From Purshia tridentata (Eukaryota > Streptophyta > Magnoliopsida > Rosales > Rosaceae): a stretch of 63,499 nt of DNA. Below the pieces are notes generated by a model that had not been told where the DNA came from, ran no database searches, and was given only the letters and a program-made list of their open reading frames with translations. The DNA is taken from contig QANT01002006.1 of NCBI GenBank assembly GCA_003254885.1, positions 1-63,499 of the forward strand, written 5' to 3'. Numbering within the stretch: position 1 is the stretch's first letter; each line of letters opens with the position of its first letter. This document shows positions 45,032 to 58,500 of this stretch, piece after piece. The position numbers were made by a program, and so were the translations under genes.

Positions 45032-47953
45032 TCAAAATGGGCAGCCTTGTTGCAGAAAAAAGTAAACTGCAGCTGAAATCAGTAAAATGACTATTGCTGC
45101 TAGTAAATGCTTAATGCTTAGAACTCCTGCATCTATTCTCCTCACAGTCTCAATCTCTGATGTAGAACTAGTAGGTCGCAATTCAGTTTCACCGACAGAA
45201 AGCTGAAAAATACAAATAAGGAGGCATAGTTTAGTAACAATAATGTTGTACTCCAAGTTGTGCTACAAAATGAACAGTAGAACACGGAACACGCAGAAAA
45301 TGCGCAAAAAATTGTGAACATTGAAATGAAATTATATTGCATGACAAAAAATGCGTTCCTGAATCATGGTTGAAAAAGGAAAGCAAGGTAAACAGTACAA
45401 GAAGTCAAATAGGTTTGATGATACCACCGACCTTAGAATTGCTAGCAGACAGCTCATAAGCTTCTTCCTTATTTTCTCTTGTGCCAGTAGCCAAATCATG
45501 CTTCGAAAGCATGACGTCTTTACCATTTCCTCTATCATCATTGCCCACAACTACAGATGGATGATTGTTCATTTGCAACTTCAGTACCAAAGTACTGTTC
45601 TCCATTGCTAATGAAGAAATCTGCACATTTAAGCACCAGAAGCTCAGCTTAATATTTTAGAATAGGGAAAAACACATTTTACTAAAGCAGGCCAGCTGAC
45701 CCTCACTTAGTTTCGATATGCTACAACAGAAATCTCCATTTTTCTTCTAAGCTACCTTTATCAATTTTAATGGAAACATATATTGGCAGGAAAGAAAATG
45801 TGTAAGTGCTAACACAATGACAGAAAAGTAAAATTTGCATGTTTTGTTCCAAATTATTTAAACAGGACAATGTACAACTTTCAGCTATGTATTTATGTAT
45901 GAATAGTATATGGATAAAAATCACAAAATTCATAACTGTATGAAGGCTTTCCTTTGTTGCATTGTGATGAGATGACATCCTACAGACTACATGTTAAAAA
46001 GAGACATTTCCCACTTCATGGTCAAAAACCAACCCTGAATTTTTCATCAAATACAGATGGGTGAAGAGTAGACCTGCTTATGAAGGCGCTCTCTCTCAAA
46101 AGCAAGTTTCATGATTAAATTTGTAATAACTTTGGACCGGATACCGATATCAGTTGCAGTAGCTATTTTTGCTTCCTCAGCTTGATGCAAAGCTGCCTCC
46201 AAGCATTCCAATCTACCCCTTAAAAAGCTGAGTTCCTCATTTAGCTCCGCATTAGATTCTGATAATGTTATACACTTGTCCTCTGTACTGTCAGCCCGAC
46301 TTTCAGCTTTCAAAACATTCAGCTTTAGATCCTCAATCACACCTTCCATATCTCTGATTGTAGAATACAACATGTTCTGTTTCTCTTGGCTAGCTTCAGC
46401 AGATGCCAGTGCATGCTGTAACTGGATATCGTGTTCCCTTATCTGCCTCTTAAGAAGTCCAAGCTCTTCATTAAGTTCCGTATTAGTATCTGTTAATAAT
46501 TTGCATTTGGCTTCTGCATTGTCGGCCCTACCTTCAGCTTTTGATACATTCTTTTTCAGCTCTGAAATAATATTTTCCATTTCACTGATTTCAGAACAAA
46601 GAGAATTATGCTGCTCCTCAAGTGAACTCACCTTTTCCCTCAAAGTAAAGGCCTCAGAATTGGCAATAATTAACTTATCTTCAGCTTCCTTCAAGTTATC
46701 TTTTAAGCTGCTTGTCTGTGCTACAAAGAAGTCATTAAGTTTCGCATTGCTGCTTTCAAGCTTCCTCAAAGTGCTTTCTTTGGTGTTCAGCATACCCTCA
46801 AGCTGCGATCTTAGCTCAGCTTCTCGCTTAAGTGAACCATTTAGATTAAACTGGAGAATCTGGAGTCTACCCAGTAGTTCTTTTGAAATACCCATCATGA
46901 CCCCAGATGCATTATCTGCCTCTAACCACCTCTCCCAACCATCTGCTGCTTCATCCTCCATGCAGTATACTTCTTGTTCTGAAGAACATAGTCTCAGGCT
47001 CAGGTCTTCTACAATTTGTTTTGATTCAGTAAGCTTTTTTTCAAGATCCATCTCTCTTGCCAAAGATTTCTCTAGCATCCTCAGAATATGCCTTTGCTGT
47101 TCAGCAGTTTGCAATTTTATCTTTACATTCATGCTAGAAAAATTATCATCCTCTAGATAGCCCACTCCTTTATCGCTATTCCCTGTCAATATGCAACATT
47201 AGAATGGAATGAAATTAAAAGGTATACCCTCTAATATTTAAGGACTAATGCCCTGCACCAAAGGTAATTATAAACCTGCCTGGCCTACACTATAAAATTT
47301 CCTGGCATATAAGCACAATAAGAATGAGTAAATAATGATATTGACAAGAACATCAATGAAAATATACTGAATGAGGCTTGTATCTTACAATTTTCTTCTC
47401 CATCAAAACATGAAAAGGTCCTCTGGTACTTCAAAGATTGCACCTTAATTTCAGCGACCTGATCTTGCAACTGCTTCAAAGATTGTTCAGAATCACATAG
47501 CTTTTCTTCCACTACCGCAAAAGTTTCTCCCACGTATGTGTATGAAGATAGTAGCTCCTCGGAACTGGTGATATCTCTTTGAAGTATAGCCATGAGTTTA
47601 TCCAATTCATTCACCTCAGAGACTAAAATTACAGATAAGAGAGTAAATTCCAGAGCCTTCTCAACAGAATCAACTGATGTCTGCTCTTCCTTGGAAGCAA
47701 AGGCTTCAAAGTCACTCTCTTTGGTTGCTACATGCATCATAAGATCACTTAAATTAACTAACTTCTCAGATGCACATGCTAGATCTAGTTCAACCCTGTT
47801 TAAAACCTCACCAACATTTCCTAATGCTCCAATAAACACACCATCCGGTGAGGCCCTTTCAAGAATTTCAACTTTATTCAAGTCTACTTCTGGGTTCTCA
47901 ATATTAACATCATTGAAAGATATGTGTGCTTCATGACCAGCCTCATAATCCAT
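45032..47953 (-). CDS. WPP domain-interacting tail-anchored protein (WIT1/WIT2-like)
   Basis: Four coding exons: 47953-47389, 47182-46074, 45620-45432 and 45202-45032, giving 677 residues. The protein is a near-continuous coiled coil, with a Ser/Glu-rich linker and a single membrane helix at about residues 654-671 (LLAAIVILLISAAVYFFL) followed by six residues, a tail anchor. The N-terminus (LDLACASEKLVNLSDLMMHV, TKESDFEAFASKEE, LDKLMAILQRDI) matches the WIT family. WIT proteins sit in the outer nuclear envelope with WIP proteins, anchor RanGAP and link the nucleus to myosin XI-i for nuclear movement. A GTG codon upstream keeps the frame open to 47965 but the first ATG is at 47953. A leader exon is likely further upstream. 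About 50 residues are duplicated inside exon 2. WIT1 or WIT2 cannot be told apart by eye. Confidence 0.88.
46213..46617 (-). repeat. Internal coiled-coil duplication in the WIT gene
   Basis: Two segments of about 50 residues align well: SEMENIISELKKNVSKAEGR...TELNEELGLLKRQI and RDMEGVIEDLKLNVLKAESR...AELNEELSFLRGRL. They lie about 84 residues apart in exon 2, separated by QLQHALASAEASQEKQNML. The copies have diverged, so this is an old lengthening of the coiled coil. Confidence 0.75.
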
Positions 47954-50900
47954 TTTATGGTGCACTTGTTCAAATGGTTCTGGAACAGGAATATCAACAA
48001 TAAAATAAAAATAAAAATAATAGATAACTCCCGTATGTAAATATGTAGGAGTCGTGACTCAAGGGAAAGTTCAAACCAGCAAACCTTGAAATTGCGAAAA
48101 AAAAAAAAAATCAATTATGGGAACATTAGTTCAGTTCTAGTTAGAACTAAAATAAAACATTGTCATGCAGGAGCCATTTTTGCTACAATTCAAGACATCC
48201 AGCACAATGGGAATGTAAAGTTCAAGTTGAAATATGCAATGTCCGTTTCAGTTGAGGAAATAATGCATAACATAAGAGCCTAAAAGGAAAAGCAATTGTT
48301 GTGAGGGAAAAAAAAGTGTAAGAAGATGTGTTGAATCTGAAACTTCAATTAATGAGTATGATGGATTAAGGTTAAAAATATCTGAAACTATAATTAATTG
48401 TGTATGATGGAGTAAATAAGGTAAACCTCCATACAAAGCATTGACACTACTTGGCACATTACATAAGGAAACCGTATCTTTATAGCGTCCATATTCCACT
48501 GTGATATTTGATATGTACAGACCCTCCAACAATGAAGCAACATATTAAGTCTCCTTAAGGTTATTAGTAACAAATATACACGGAAACGTGAACAACCCAT
48601 AAGAGAACTTTCCACAACCAACAAAGGAATTGTTAGTAGGACATGTTCCAAAATCAACAACCCAAAAAGCAAGTTCAGTCGTACTGACCACACATAATAT
48701 TATTCATTCATTGTTTTGGTTCCAAAAAATTGGAAGTTTTTCGATTAATGATTCTTTGTAAATTGTAGAACAACGAATGACTGTAATTCAAACAGATTCT
48801 CAAAGGCAGGCAGCAAGTTATTCCGACAAATCAAGGAAAACCCAAAAATATTCAGAAACCGCACATTCTAAGACACCCATCTGGCCATCTCGTATGATTC
48901 ACAATACATATGAAATCTTGGAAATGGCAGATGTAACCCACATTACTTTTCAGGTCATAAAAACAAATCATCAAAGAAGGAAACAAGAACAAGCTAACCA
49001 TTTCTTCAGTATTAGAAAAAAAAAATATACATACTTGTGACTTGTACTCTTCTCGGCTTTTGTTATATTATAACTCGGTGCTCGCTAGAGTTGGAGACTA
49101 ACAAAAAAAATGGGAAGCAAACAGCTTGAGGAGAGAGATGGGTTGCGTCACTTGCATGATACGTGTTGCTTGCTTGTCATCTTGGGCCGATTGGGTCGGT
49201 GGATTTAGACTCTTTGAAAATATAATGGGCTTGTGGCCGAAAAGAAAATATAATGGGCTTGGGCTTAATATCTTAATGCAACTGAGAAGTTAAATAGACT
49301 TTGGAATATTATCTTTGGACACCCACGTCCAAATATAAAATTCTGAAATTTACTTTTGGCACCCAAAATATTTATATATATTCCTAAATAAAAAATGTCG
49401 GTAAAAATTCATCACGTTCCTATTCGTTGAGTCACGGCGTCCCAGTGAATGAACCTCTGTGGGCCATCATTTACATATGTGAGTCATATGACCCAATATT
49501 TGATACCTCTTCGTGAAATATTGGGCTCATGGGCCCACTCAGAAAAAACATGTGATCCAGATTCATCTTCGGAGGGCAGTAGCCAGTAGCCACCCACATT
49601 ATTAAATAAGAAATAGATATGTAATGTTGTACGTACCAAACTAAAGGCAGATATATGATATAGTTTTGTCCAGAATCAGATTCATGGTTTATATATAAAT
49701 TTCTCACAAAATCATAGATTAGCTGATGTAATAAGAAGAAGAAGAACTAATAATTGAGAAAACAGCTTGCCTAAGATTCCATGTACTTTTCTGCTGCATC
49801 AGCAATTTCACAGTTGTCATAACCACAACCTCATGTATATTATATGATTCAATTAACTTATTGGACTCTTTTTTTAAATTGTGAATTTGTGGTGTTGGTG
49901 TTACCACTGTCCTCACTCCTCATTGCCTTACCATGATTGAGTTGGTAAATAAATTGACTAAAGGTAGGTTATTGGAAGCCTAAACATGGTTTAACCAACA
50001 CTGCCGGGCCCACATTTTACAAGACTTTCAGAAATGAATTGATCTTCTTGTCGGGAACATTCCATTGTAGCATAAAAGTTAAGGAAACCAAGTCTTTGTC
50101 TTAACAATGTAGTATTTTGTGTGGATGGTTGATACACCTGATTGTTAGGTGTTGATATATGTGATTCCAATAGGTGGATTCAGGTATTTAGCCTATTTCT
50201 GCGCTGAGACTTTATACTATTAGGGTATTATGATTTAGTGAGGGTATTATGGTCATTTGAATTAAGTATTCAAATTGTAATATAATAATGAGAGGGAAAA
50301 AAAGTGCATATAAAAACCCTCAAAGAAAAATGATGCAACATGCCAACAACCATAAAATCTTATCTGAACTCAACCTTCTAAAATGTTTCCTTTCTCATTT
50401 CACATTTTCGGAAAATTCATTACTCTCAAATCTCAAACCATTAATAAACTTATATTTTAGCTCATCTAATCGAGATGCTTTGAAGACCATATTATTCACT
50501 ATAAGCCTATAACTTATACCTTCAATATTTTAATTTACAATGAATTATAATCTTAATTCTTATTTCGTAGTCAAATATGGCGGCAATGTTAATAAGCAGT
50601 CAATTGTTAATTAATAGCTTATTTACGGTTTTCGTCATCCAATCCAATCCAGATTTTCAGAAAAAAGTTCCTTTTTTAACGTAGACGTCAATGGACGTCT
50701 TTATTTATACTTGAAAAAAAAATCCGTAAAACTCAAAACTCACCAATCTACAGAAATTCCACAAAATACTCCAATATTAATAATTTGTAGTCTTTGTCTC
50801 CACCTCCATTATTATTCATAATCAAACTTTATTGGCGTGTGTCTTTCTCGTTCTATCATTTTTTTTAGCTATAAAAATCATAGCTGGACCTGAAGAATCC

Positions 50901-51497
50901 AGTCACGTTTTTCGCCTACTGATTATCCGGGTCTGCTAAATTCTTGACTTTGAATTCTGAATTTTAATTGGGTTGGTTTTGGGTGCTTTTTCTTTTGAGG
51001 GGAGAATTGGGTTTTCTGAAGTTTTATCCCCTTATCCAGATTGTAAAGATTTGCTTTCAACTGTGATATATTGATTACTTAGTGGGATGTTCAATTAAAT
51101 TCAGATATTTTTGTTTCTGGGTTTTCTAAGTTTCTGCCCCCAAAACGCTGTCTGTATTCGTTTCATAGTTTTTTTTTTTTGGCCGGTGTATTCGTTTCAT
51201 AGTTAATTTCTTATTGGATATTTGTGAATTTTAGCTTTTTGGGGTGTTGTGTCTGAAAGTATTTTCATTTGATCATTAGCAAAGCCCAAGGGTGATATCT
51301 AGCCTGTTTTCATTCCAAAGCTTTTGTTATCCACATAATTTTATCCTCAAACTGAAACAGTATATATTTTGGAAGCTAAAAAATTTGGCATTTGGGCACA
51401 ATTTTTCCTGTAGTAAATACTGGTAGGTGTTTGAGCTGATTTATAGTTTTTCCATAAGCTTCCAACCTTTGTTTGAAAAGTTTTAAGGTATCAAAAG
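47954..51497. other. Divergent region between WIT and AVT6A-like genes
   Basis: A 3.5-kb region with leaders and promoters of both genes. Sequence to about 49100 probably includes a leader exon and intron of the WIT gene. The region from about 50600 to 51497 precedes the AVT6A-like start and is T-rich, like a leader with an intron. No gene is supported between. Confidence 0.5.
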
Positions 51498-54407
51498 ATG
51501 ACGATTGAAAATGTTGCACCAAAGAAGGAGAGGAGGTCAAGAAAGAAAAAAGAAATTATTGATGAGAATGCCCCCTTGTTGCCCAAAAGGCTAGATGAAG
51601 ATGTTGGGTTTGATGAGTTTAATGGAGCTTCCTTTACTGGGGCAGTGTTCAATTTATCAACCACAATTGTTGGTGCTGGGATCATGGCTTTGCCTGCAAC
51701 CATGAAAGTGTTGGGTCTTATTCTTGGGATTTCCATGATCATCTTTATGGCATTCTTGACCGAAGCTTCAATTGAATTGATACTCAGGTTCAGCCGAGCA
51801 GGGAAGTCTGCTTCTTATGGAGGTCTTATGGGTGACGCCTTTGGAAAATATGGGAAAATGTTGTTGCAGACATCTGTTTTAGTCAACAACCTTGGCGTGC
51901 TCATCGTTTACATGATCATTATTGGTATGGCTTTCACTCTATAATATCTATAGTATTGTATTTACTCTGTTAAAAATATGTCATTTTGGTCATCTTTAAT
52001 TAATTTTTTTGTCAAGGTTTGTCGTAGGGAATGCTATGTAAAAGCTCTGAATTTGTCTAACAGTCTCGAACTGCTTATATGAAGGTGACGTGCTTTCTGG
52101 TACATCTGCAAGTGGAGTTCACCATGCGGGTGTGCTTGAAGGATGGTTTGGAGAACACTGGTGGACTGCGCGTGCCATTATTCTTCTTGTCACGACACTT
52201 GCCATATTTGCTCCATTGGCATGTTTTAAGCGAATTGGTTAGTCTCAATATTTTATATTTGAAGAAATTGTTTGGTGCACTGCTATTACATTCACTTACA
52301 TGTGATTAGTAGATTTCTCTTTTGATCTTCCACCTCATAAAATATCAATAAGAGCTTGCGATATAAATTGCAGCCGGTGGCCTCTTTTCTTTTGCTTTGA
52401 TAACTTTTGCAATTTTAGGAGAATCAACACACAATTTTTATGCTACGTTATCTGATATTACATTATAGATCATGAGTTTTTGGTGATTTGGTTAAGTTAA
52501 CAGTTGTTTAGCATAAATTTATGAGAACTCTCTTTTTGAAATTTTTCCCTGCCCCTTTCACATTTGTGGGATTCCTTATCTTAAACCTGTTTAAGAGTCA
52601 TTGTGTATCTTTTGACTTCAGTTGTTGGTGGAGTAGTGATTAAATTTTCCAGTTTTATTGAAATTGTGCCTATTATTTAGTGAATTTTATTATTAATTTT
52701 TTATTTGGATTTGAATGTTTTGGTGATATTAATAGCCCCTGTTATGGTTTCAGATTCACTGAGCTTCACGTCTGCCTTGTCGGTTGCACTAGCAGTTGTA
52801 TTTCTTGTTATTACTGTTGGAATTACAATGGTCAAGTTGATCAATGGAAGCATTGCGATGCCCAGATTGCTACCTGATGTTACTGATGTTTCATCATTCT
52901 TCAAACTCTTCACTGTAGTCCCTGTTCTTGTCACTGCTTACATCTGTCACTACAATGGTATGAACCCTTTTAATTCATTTACACAGAGTTCATTTGCCTG
53001 GAACCTGGCCCCTGTTCCATTAATATGAGAATGAAGATCCTTAGGTAGATTAGTATAAAGATTTCCACTTTGTGGTTCCTTACTGATTAGAAAACATAAA
53101 ACTAAAGCAAATTTGAGCAGTAGCATGTCATACCTTGATGTCTCAAATTGAATTGAACTAAATGGTGTTTACCCTTGGTTGAGGAACCCCATTGCTCTCC
53201 AGATTCCTGTATTTATAATAGTTAATATTGAAAATACTTTCCTTATCTTTTTAAAACAAATTATGTTAAAATATGCTCTCTATTTTCTAAATTAAAAAAA
53301 TTTCATCTTAATCATGTAAAGTTTGGGCATTTACACATCTTGATCCGTTTATCATCATGGCCTTGTATTTTCCATACCAACGCCAATGAAATTTTGGCAT
53401 AATATATCCAGTAATGAGTTTATCCACAATATGCAAGGAAACGGGAACCATTGAATATGGGTGATCTCATGTCTTATATGTCTTTCATCTTTTAAAATTG
53501 CAAACACTTTTGTGTTGAGTAATGATCTTCCCGAGTACTTCATCTGCAGTCCACAGCATTGACAATGAGCTTGAAGACTCTACACAAATAAGACCGGTTG
53601 TGCAAACCTCACTTGCATTATGCTCATCTGTTTACATAATGACAAGCCTTTTTGGGTTCCTCCTATTTGGGGACGGAACTCTTGACGATGTGCTTGCCAA
53701 CTTTGACACCAACCTTGGCATTCCATACAGTTCCTTGCTCAATGATGCCGTCCGTGTCAGCTATGCAGCTCACCTTATGCTTGTGTTTCCAATTGTCTTC
53801 TTTCCATTGCGGCTGAACTTGGATGGCCTCCTCTTTCCCTCTGCAAGGCCTTTGGTCCTGGACAATATGAGATTTGCACTGATCACCATTGGGCTCATAA
53901 GTGTTATCTTTTTGGGTGCAAACTTCATACCCAGCATCTGGGATGCTTTCCAATTCACTGGAGCAACTGCTGCAGTTTGCCTTGGGTTCATTTTTCCTGC
54001 TGCAATTACTCTCAAGTGAGTTTTGACTTGATCACTATAACTATCTATTCAATTTACTTTGATATCAATTCCTTCTTTTTTTATTCCAACTATTGATGCT
54101 TGATACTTGGAGAATAGTAGTTTGCAGAGAAAGAAACCATTTGAGATATCATTCATGGGATCTGCCCATGTTATAGTGGCTACTCCAATTTTAGTGAATA
54201 AACTTGGAATCAATTTTTTATTTATAATAATATCGAGTTTTTGTCTCTTGGTGCTTCAGGGATCGACACAATATAGCAACAAAGAAGGACAAGATCTTGA
54301 GTGTATTTATGATTGTGCTTGCTGTGTTCTCAAACGCGGTGGCCATATATAGTGATGCCTATGCCTTGTTCAAGAATGGATCAAAGCGTGAATTATCTCT
54401 AATGTGA
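51498..54407 (+). CDS. AVT6A: AVT6A-like amino acid transporter
   Basis: Five exons: 51498-51924, 52085-52237, 52754-52957, 53550-54015 and 54260-54407, giving 465 residues. Exon lengths 427/153/204/466 equal those of AVT6 copy 1, showing a common ancestor. The N-terminus MTIENVAPKKERRSRKKK, ENAPLLP and GASFTGAVFNLSTTIVGAGI closely recall Arabidopsis AVT6A (At3g30390); the end ATKKDKILSVFMIVLAVFSN and AIYSDAYALFKNGSK also fit. About eleven membrane helices are visible, with VHSIDNELEDSTQIRPVV and FGFLLFGDGTLDDVLANFDT between. AVT6A was reported to move acidic amino acids out of the vacuole. The acceptor of exon 2 (GAAG at 52081-52084) keeps the Gly-Asp pair that copies 1 and 2 change to Glu-Asp. 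It is convergent with the FURRY-like gene. Confidence 0.92.
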
Positions 54408-55560
54408 ATCCTCCTTTACCGGAGAGTGCCAGGAGGTCCTCATGTTTTTAGTGAAGTACGTTTCGCTGGCTGGCTCATATGAACTGTATTAGAAAATCAG
54501 GGTTTTCTGAGAGGGTTTATTAAAAAATAAATGAACACTGCTCTGCTCAATGTAAAAAGGTTAGTTTGCTTAGTGTAAGAAGTGGGCGCTGGAATTCTCT
54601 GCCCTCCGAATGTGTGTTGTTGTATTACATTGTTCTTGACAATGAACTCAGTTTTTTGGAACAGAATGAAGGGAGAGCTGTGAGAAATGCAAATATGCAC
54701 TCATTTTAAATTTGTGATGCATTTTTCTTACTGATTTTTATTGCCCTTACATTGATTATTCAGATATTTATTCTATTGTTTGTTTGCAGCATTGCTTTAA
54801 CAATCGGATCATGTTACCTGCCTTGTTTACCTTGTCTAATGGGAAGGGAATATAGGTTTCTGTATACCAAACGAAAATCTGTTTACACAGGTCTATTAAA
54901 ACTAATCTTTTCACAAAAAAAAAAAATTAAAGATCATGAAGCTTCTCAACTTTTCATTTTGTCAAGATCGTGAAATAAAACTTTCATATAACAAGTATAT
55001 ACATATCAAGATGTGAATTGAAATTACAATACGACTCGCATATCGATTCCATCTTCATCCTCTCAAGTCCAAAACCAAACAAGTATAACCACTTGTAAAA
55101 ACATATAATACATTAAACTGATATCTTGCAACTAAGTCAGCAAGCCAAAACTCTCGGAACTTGTTCAATGGGGAAGCTGACAAAATTTAGCTAACATTAA
55201 ATTCAAGGGTTAGAGCAGAAAACCTTAATAATTGGCCAAAATAATGATGCAAGATACCATCATCTTAGGACTTCAAAATGCATTAACTGTACAACATATT
55301 ACACTATTAGCTTCACAAACCACTACCCCTATACATATTCAGCAAAACTTTCTCCCATGTCCCGCGCATCATCATCCACTAATATACATTAAATATATAA
55401 CCACCAGCTCCAGCTCTTGTAGCGTGGCAACATCTCTCCTCATTGTCTTGGTACGACTCCATATTTGAACTCCTAAATGTGGGAAGGACTACCCTCTGTT
55501 GTATAACCCAACCATTGAAAAGAAGAAAAAAAAAATACAGAAGATACAAGTGTATGTGGG
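54408..55560. other. Convergent spacer between AVT6A-like and FURRY-like genes
   Basis: A 1.15-kb spacer made of the two 3' untranslated regions and AT-rich DNA. No coding sequence is supported. Confidence 0.55.
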
Positions 55561-58500
55561 TTACGGGTTCCCAATACTGGTCACAAAAGGCACCAGCCTT
55601 CTGTAATCCCTTCTCTTTCCTAGGGCACAGCTGTCAAGAACCCGCCCCAGGATAAGACGTGTGTTCTGCAAAGCCACTTCTCTAGGTGGAATTCCACATT
55701 CAGTTGAACCCCCTTGTGCTGGTGTTGAACCTGCTGCAAAGGGTGATGTCATACCAAACTGTAGCGGGCCACTGCGAGCCTTAAATGAGGTCTGAGGAGC
55801 TAGCATCTTCTCATCACTACCACCAATTCCGTTCTCAAACGACCCAGGTTCATGAGGGTGGGACCCTGGCAATGAGCTACAGCTTTGCAGAAGAGCTTCC
55901 AACACACTAAGTGCCTCCCAGCACAAAGTGCTCTCCACCAACTGGGACACAATCGCATACATGTGTGGACTTTGTGCAGCATCCATGGGAGTGTGCTGGA
56001 GCAATGCCTTAAGCATGAGCAGTATCACACGCTGATACTCAACTGGCCCCTTCTCCAGTAGCCGTAATAAGTGCCCGAAAGCCAAAGCTGAGTGCTTTGG
56101 GAACCACTCGTTGCATAATAGTGGTGAGACACAGGCAAGAAGGTTGGTGATACTTTTGATCTCACCACGTGAGTAAATCATAAATACAGTAGCTAATTCA
56201 TCTAAAGATTTTGCTCTACACCAAATTGAGATGTTGGCTGCAACAGAGCAAGCTTTCTGGAATTGCTGTTGGAGTGGCGAAGCAGGCCCCATCCCCGGAT
56301 CCTTGCTAAGCTGCAAGCAGAGCCAGGGAAGTAAGCCTGTGATGTGCATCAAGAGTCTTGTCTCTGCATCCCCAAATATAGAGTCACATGAATGCACTGT
56401 GATCCGTGAGAGAACTTCAATAGAAACACCGTGACTAACTGTTGACATGAGTCCTTTAAGAACAAGAGGCTGCACCCCTTCAAATGTTGGCAGATTTCCT
56501 GCAGATGAAGGCTGCTCATAGCCATTTCTGGTTTCCATTCTTTGGAAGTCCCCAATGTCATTACTAGTATCAAGCTCATCTCGAGGCATGCTTGAAAGGA
56601 GTACATTTTCTGTTGTTCTGTCCCGGAACGATAAACGGTCAATCACACGTGAGAAGAGCTCAAGCACTTGACAGTAGACATGAACAAAATCTGTGTGCAT
56701 CATAGCTACACAACCCCAAAAGAGTTGGGGGTAAAGTATCACTTTTTCTGGTTCCATATTCTCCACCATCACTTGCAATGTCAACAGAATTTCCATAATG
56801 AATCCCAAAACTGGAGGTACTGGATTTCCTAGGCATCTATGAAGACACCGGAGGAGCAACACACATGTATCGCTTGTGACACTAGGCCGCAAAGCACGGT
56901 AAATCTGATGTGAGCGGCAGGCTAGGTGTCTGGATGTGCACTCCATGGCCCATTTCAGTGCCTCAGCTCCCCAAGTCTCACGAAGATCTCCTTGGAAGAA
57001 GATAGCATCCACCATACTCTGAACTAGTGCAGACAATAGCGCTGCACTTGGAAGTTCAGACCTCACAACCGTGGGGTCTTCATTTTCCCACATCATGCTT
57101 CCTCGCTTTGACTGTACATACTTTATCAGACTTACAACCTGCTGCTTGTTCTCTCCGTCACTATTTTCAACCTCATACAGTTCCAAGTGCCGTCCTGCAA
57201 GAGAGTATAGAAGATTAACGAGCAGATGTTGGCAGTGTTCCAGCACAATGTCTTCCGAACTATCCATTGAAACAAATGTAACATGAAAGAGCAGAGGCAA
57301 GTGCTCGCGAAAATCTTCATCATTTTCATATGCAATTTCTGCAAGTAGAATCAATGCTATATCTGCATGAGTCAGTGAATGTTGCTGATGACCCTGCAAG
57401 GCTGACTGAAGTTCTTTAGCACTAATTCCATGCATGGCAACCCCAGAGTGCAACCCATCTTCACCAGAGTTTGGAGTATCAATAAGGTAGTCTCCACTGT
57501 CCCGGGAAACATGGCGACTCCGCAAACTTCCTGTTGAACTTCTGACCCCCATTAAAGGCCCCGACATATTTACCAATGCTGGGAGGAGCTGGCCTGATCG
57601 ACCTGCATTTCCAGGAACAATATTCAACTCAGGAGGCACCGGACCTATTGGGCCTGAGACACTTCGGCCTGTAACACCTGCTGTTCGCCAGCTCAGGCTC
57701 CCACTGGCATTCCTTAATGGACCATCAAGGGAACCCCGGACAAGTAGTGGTGACATGTGTGGCTGGATGTCCACAAGTGATGCAATTTGGGGAACTGCAG
57801 GCCCTTGAGAGAATTCTAACACAAAATTTCCACCAGCATCACCCTTATTTGCAGTTGGCCCAATTGGATCTATGCTGTCCTCCAGCATCCGCTGAGCCAA
57901 CTGGTAAACCAGGTGATCAATTGTACGCTGAGGACATACCCGTGCTAAATATAAACTTACTCGCTTTGCAACAGAGAAATATGTAGCAAATGCTCCACTT
58001 ATTTCTGCAGATGCATTTGAATCACAGTCCTCTATCCCTTTTGTGATCAAGAAATCTAAAACAGGACTAATGTTCCTGGGTTTGCTAGCAATTGTGCTCC
58101 AAAGTTTTTCAATTTCATCAGGGAAGTGGTCGCCATGCCGCCATGTCACGTAGTAAAGACTTTTTAGTAATCTTTCACTCCAACCTGAGTCCTTAAGTTT
58201 CCAGAAATTTAGGTTCTCAATCCAAGGAGCCATACAGGTTAAGACCTGATGTTGTGCAATTATATCAACAGCATCAAGTTGCCTCTGCATAATCTCCTCG
58301 CAGAGGAGCTGGCTCAACTCAGGATGATCTTTGGCAAGTTTGCACGAGAGCTTGTACTGGAATTGCTGGTAGGAATCTGGAAGGTTACCCACAACAGCAG
58401 CTCGGTAATTTCCTGAGCTCTCGATGCCATCCTCAGCCCACTCACGAACAGAAAGTGTCTCGAGCATCTGAAGGGCATCATCACGGATTTGTCTTGATGG

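Noticed and set aside
46276..47160. 294-residue open frame on the plus strand
   Set aside because: It lies antisense to the WIT coiled-coil exon; its Ser/Leu-rich sequence is the usual shadow of a Glu/Lys/Leu-rich coding strand, with no domain or splice context.
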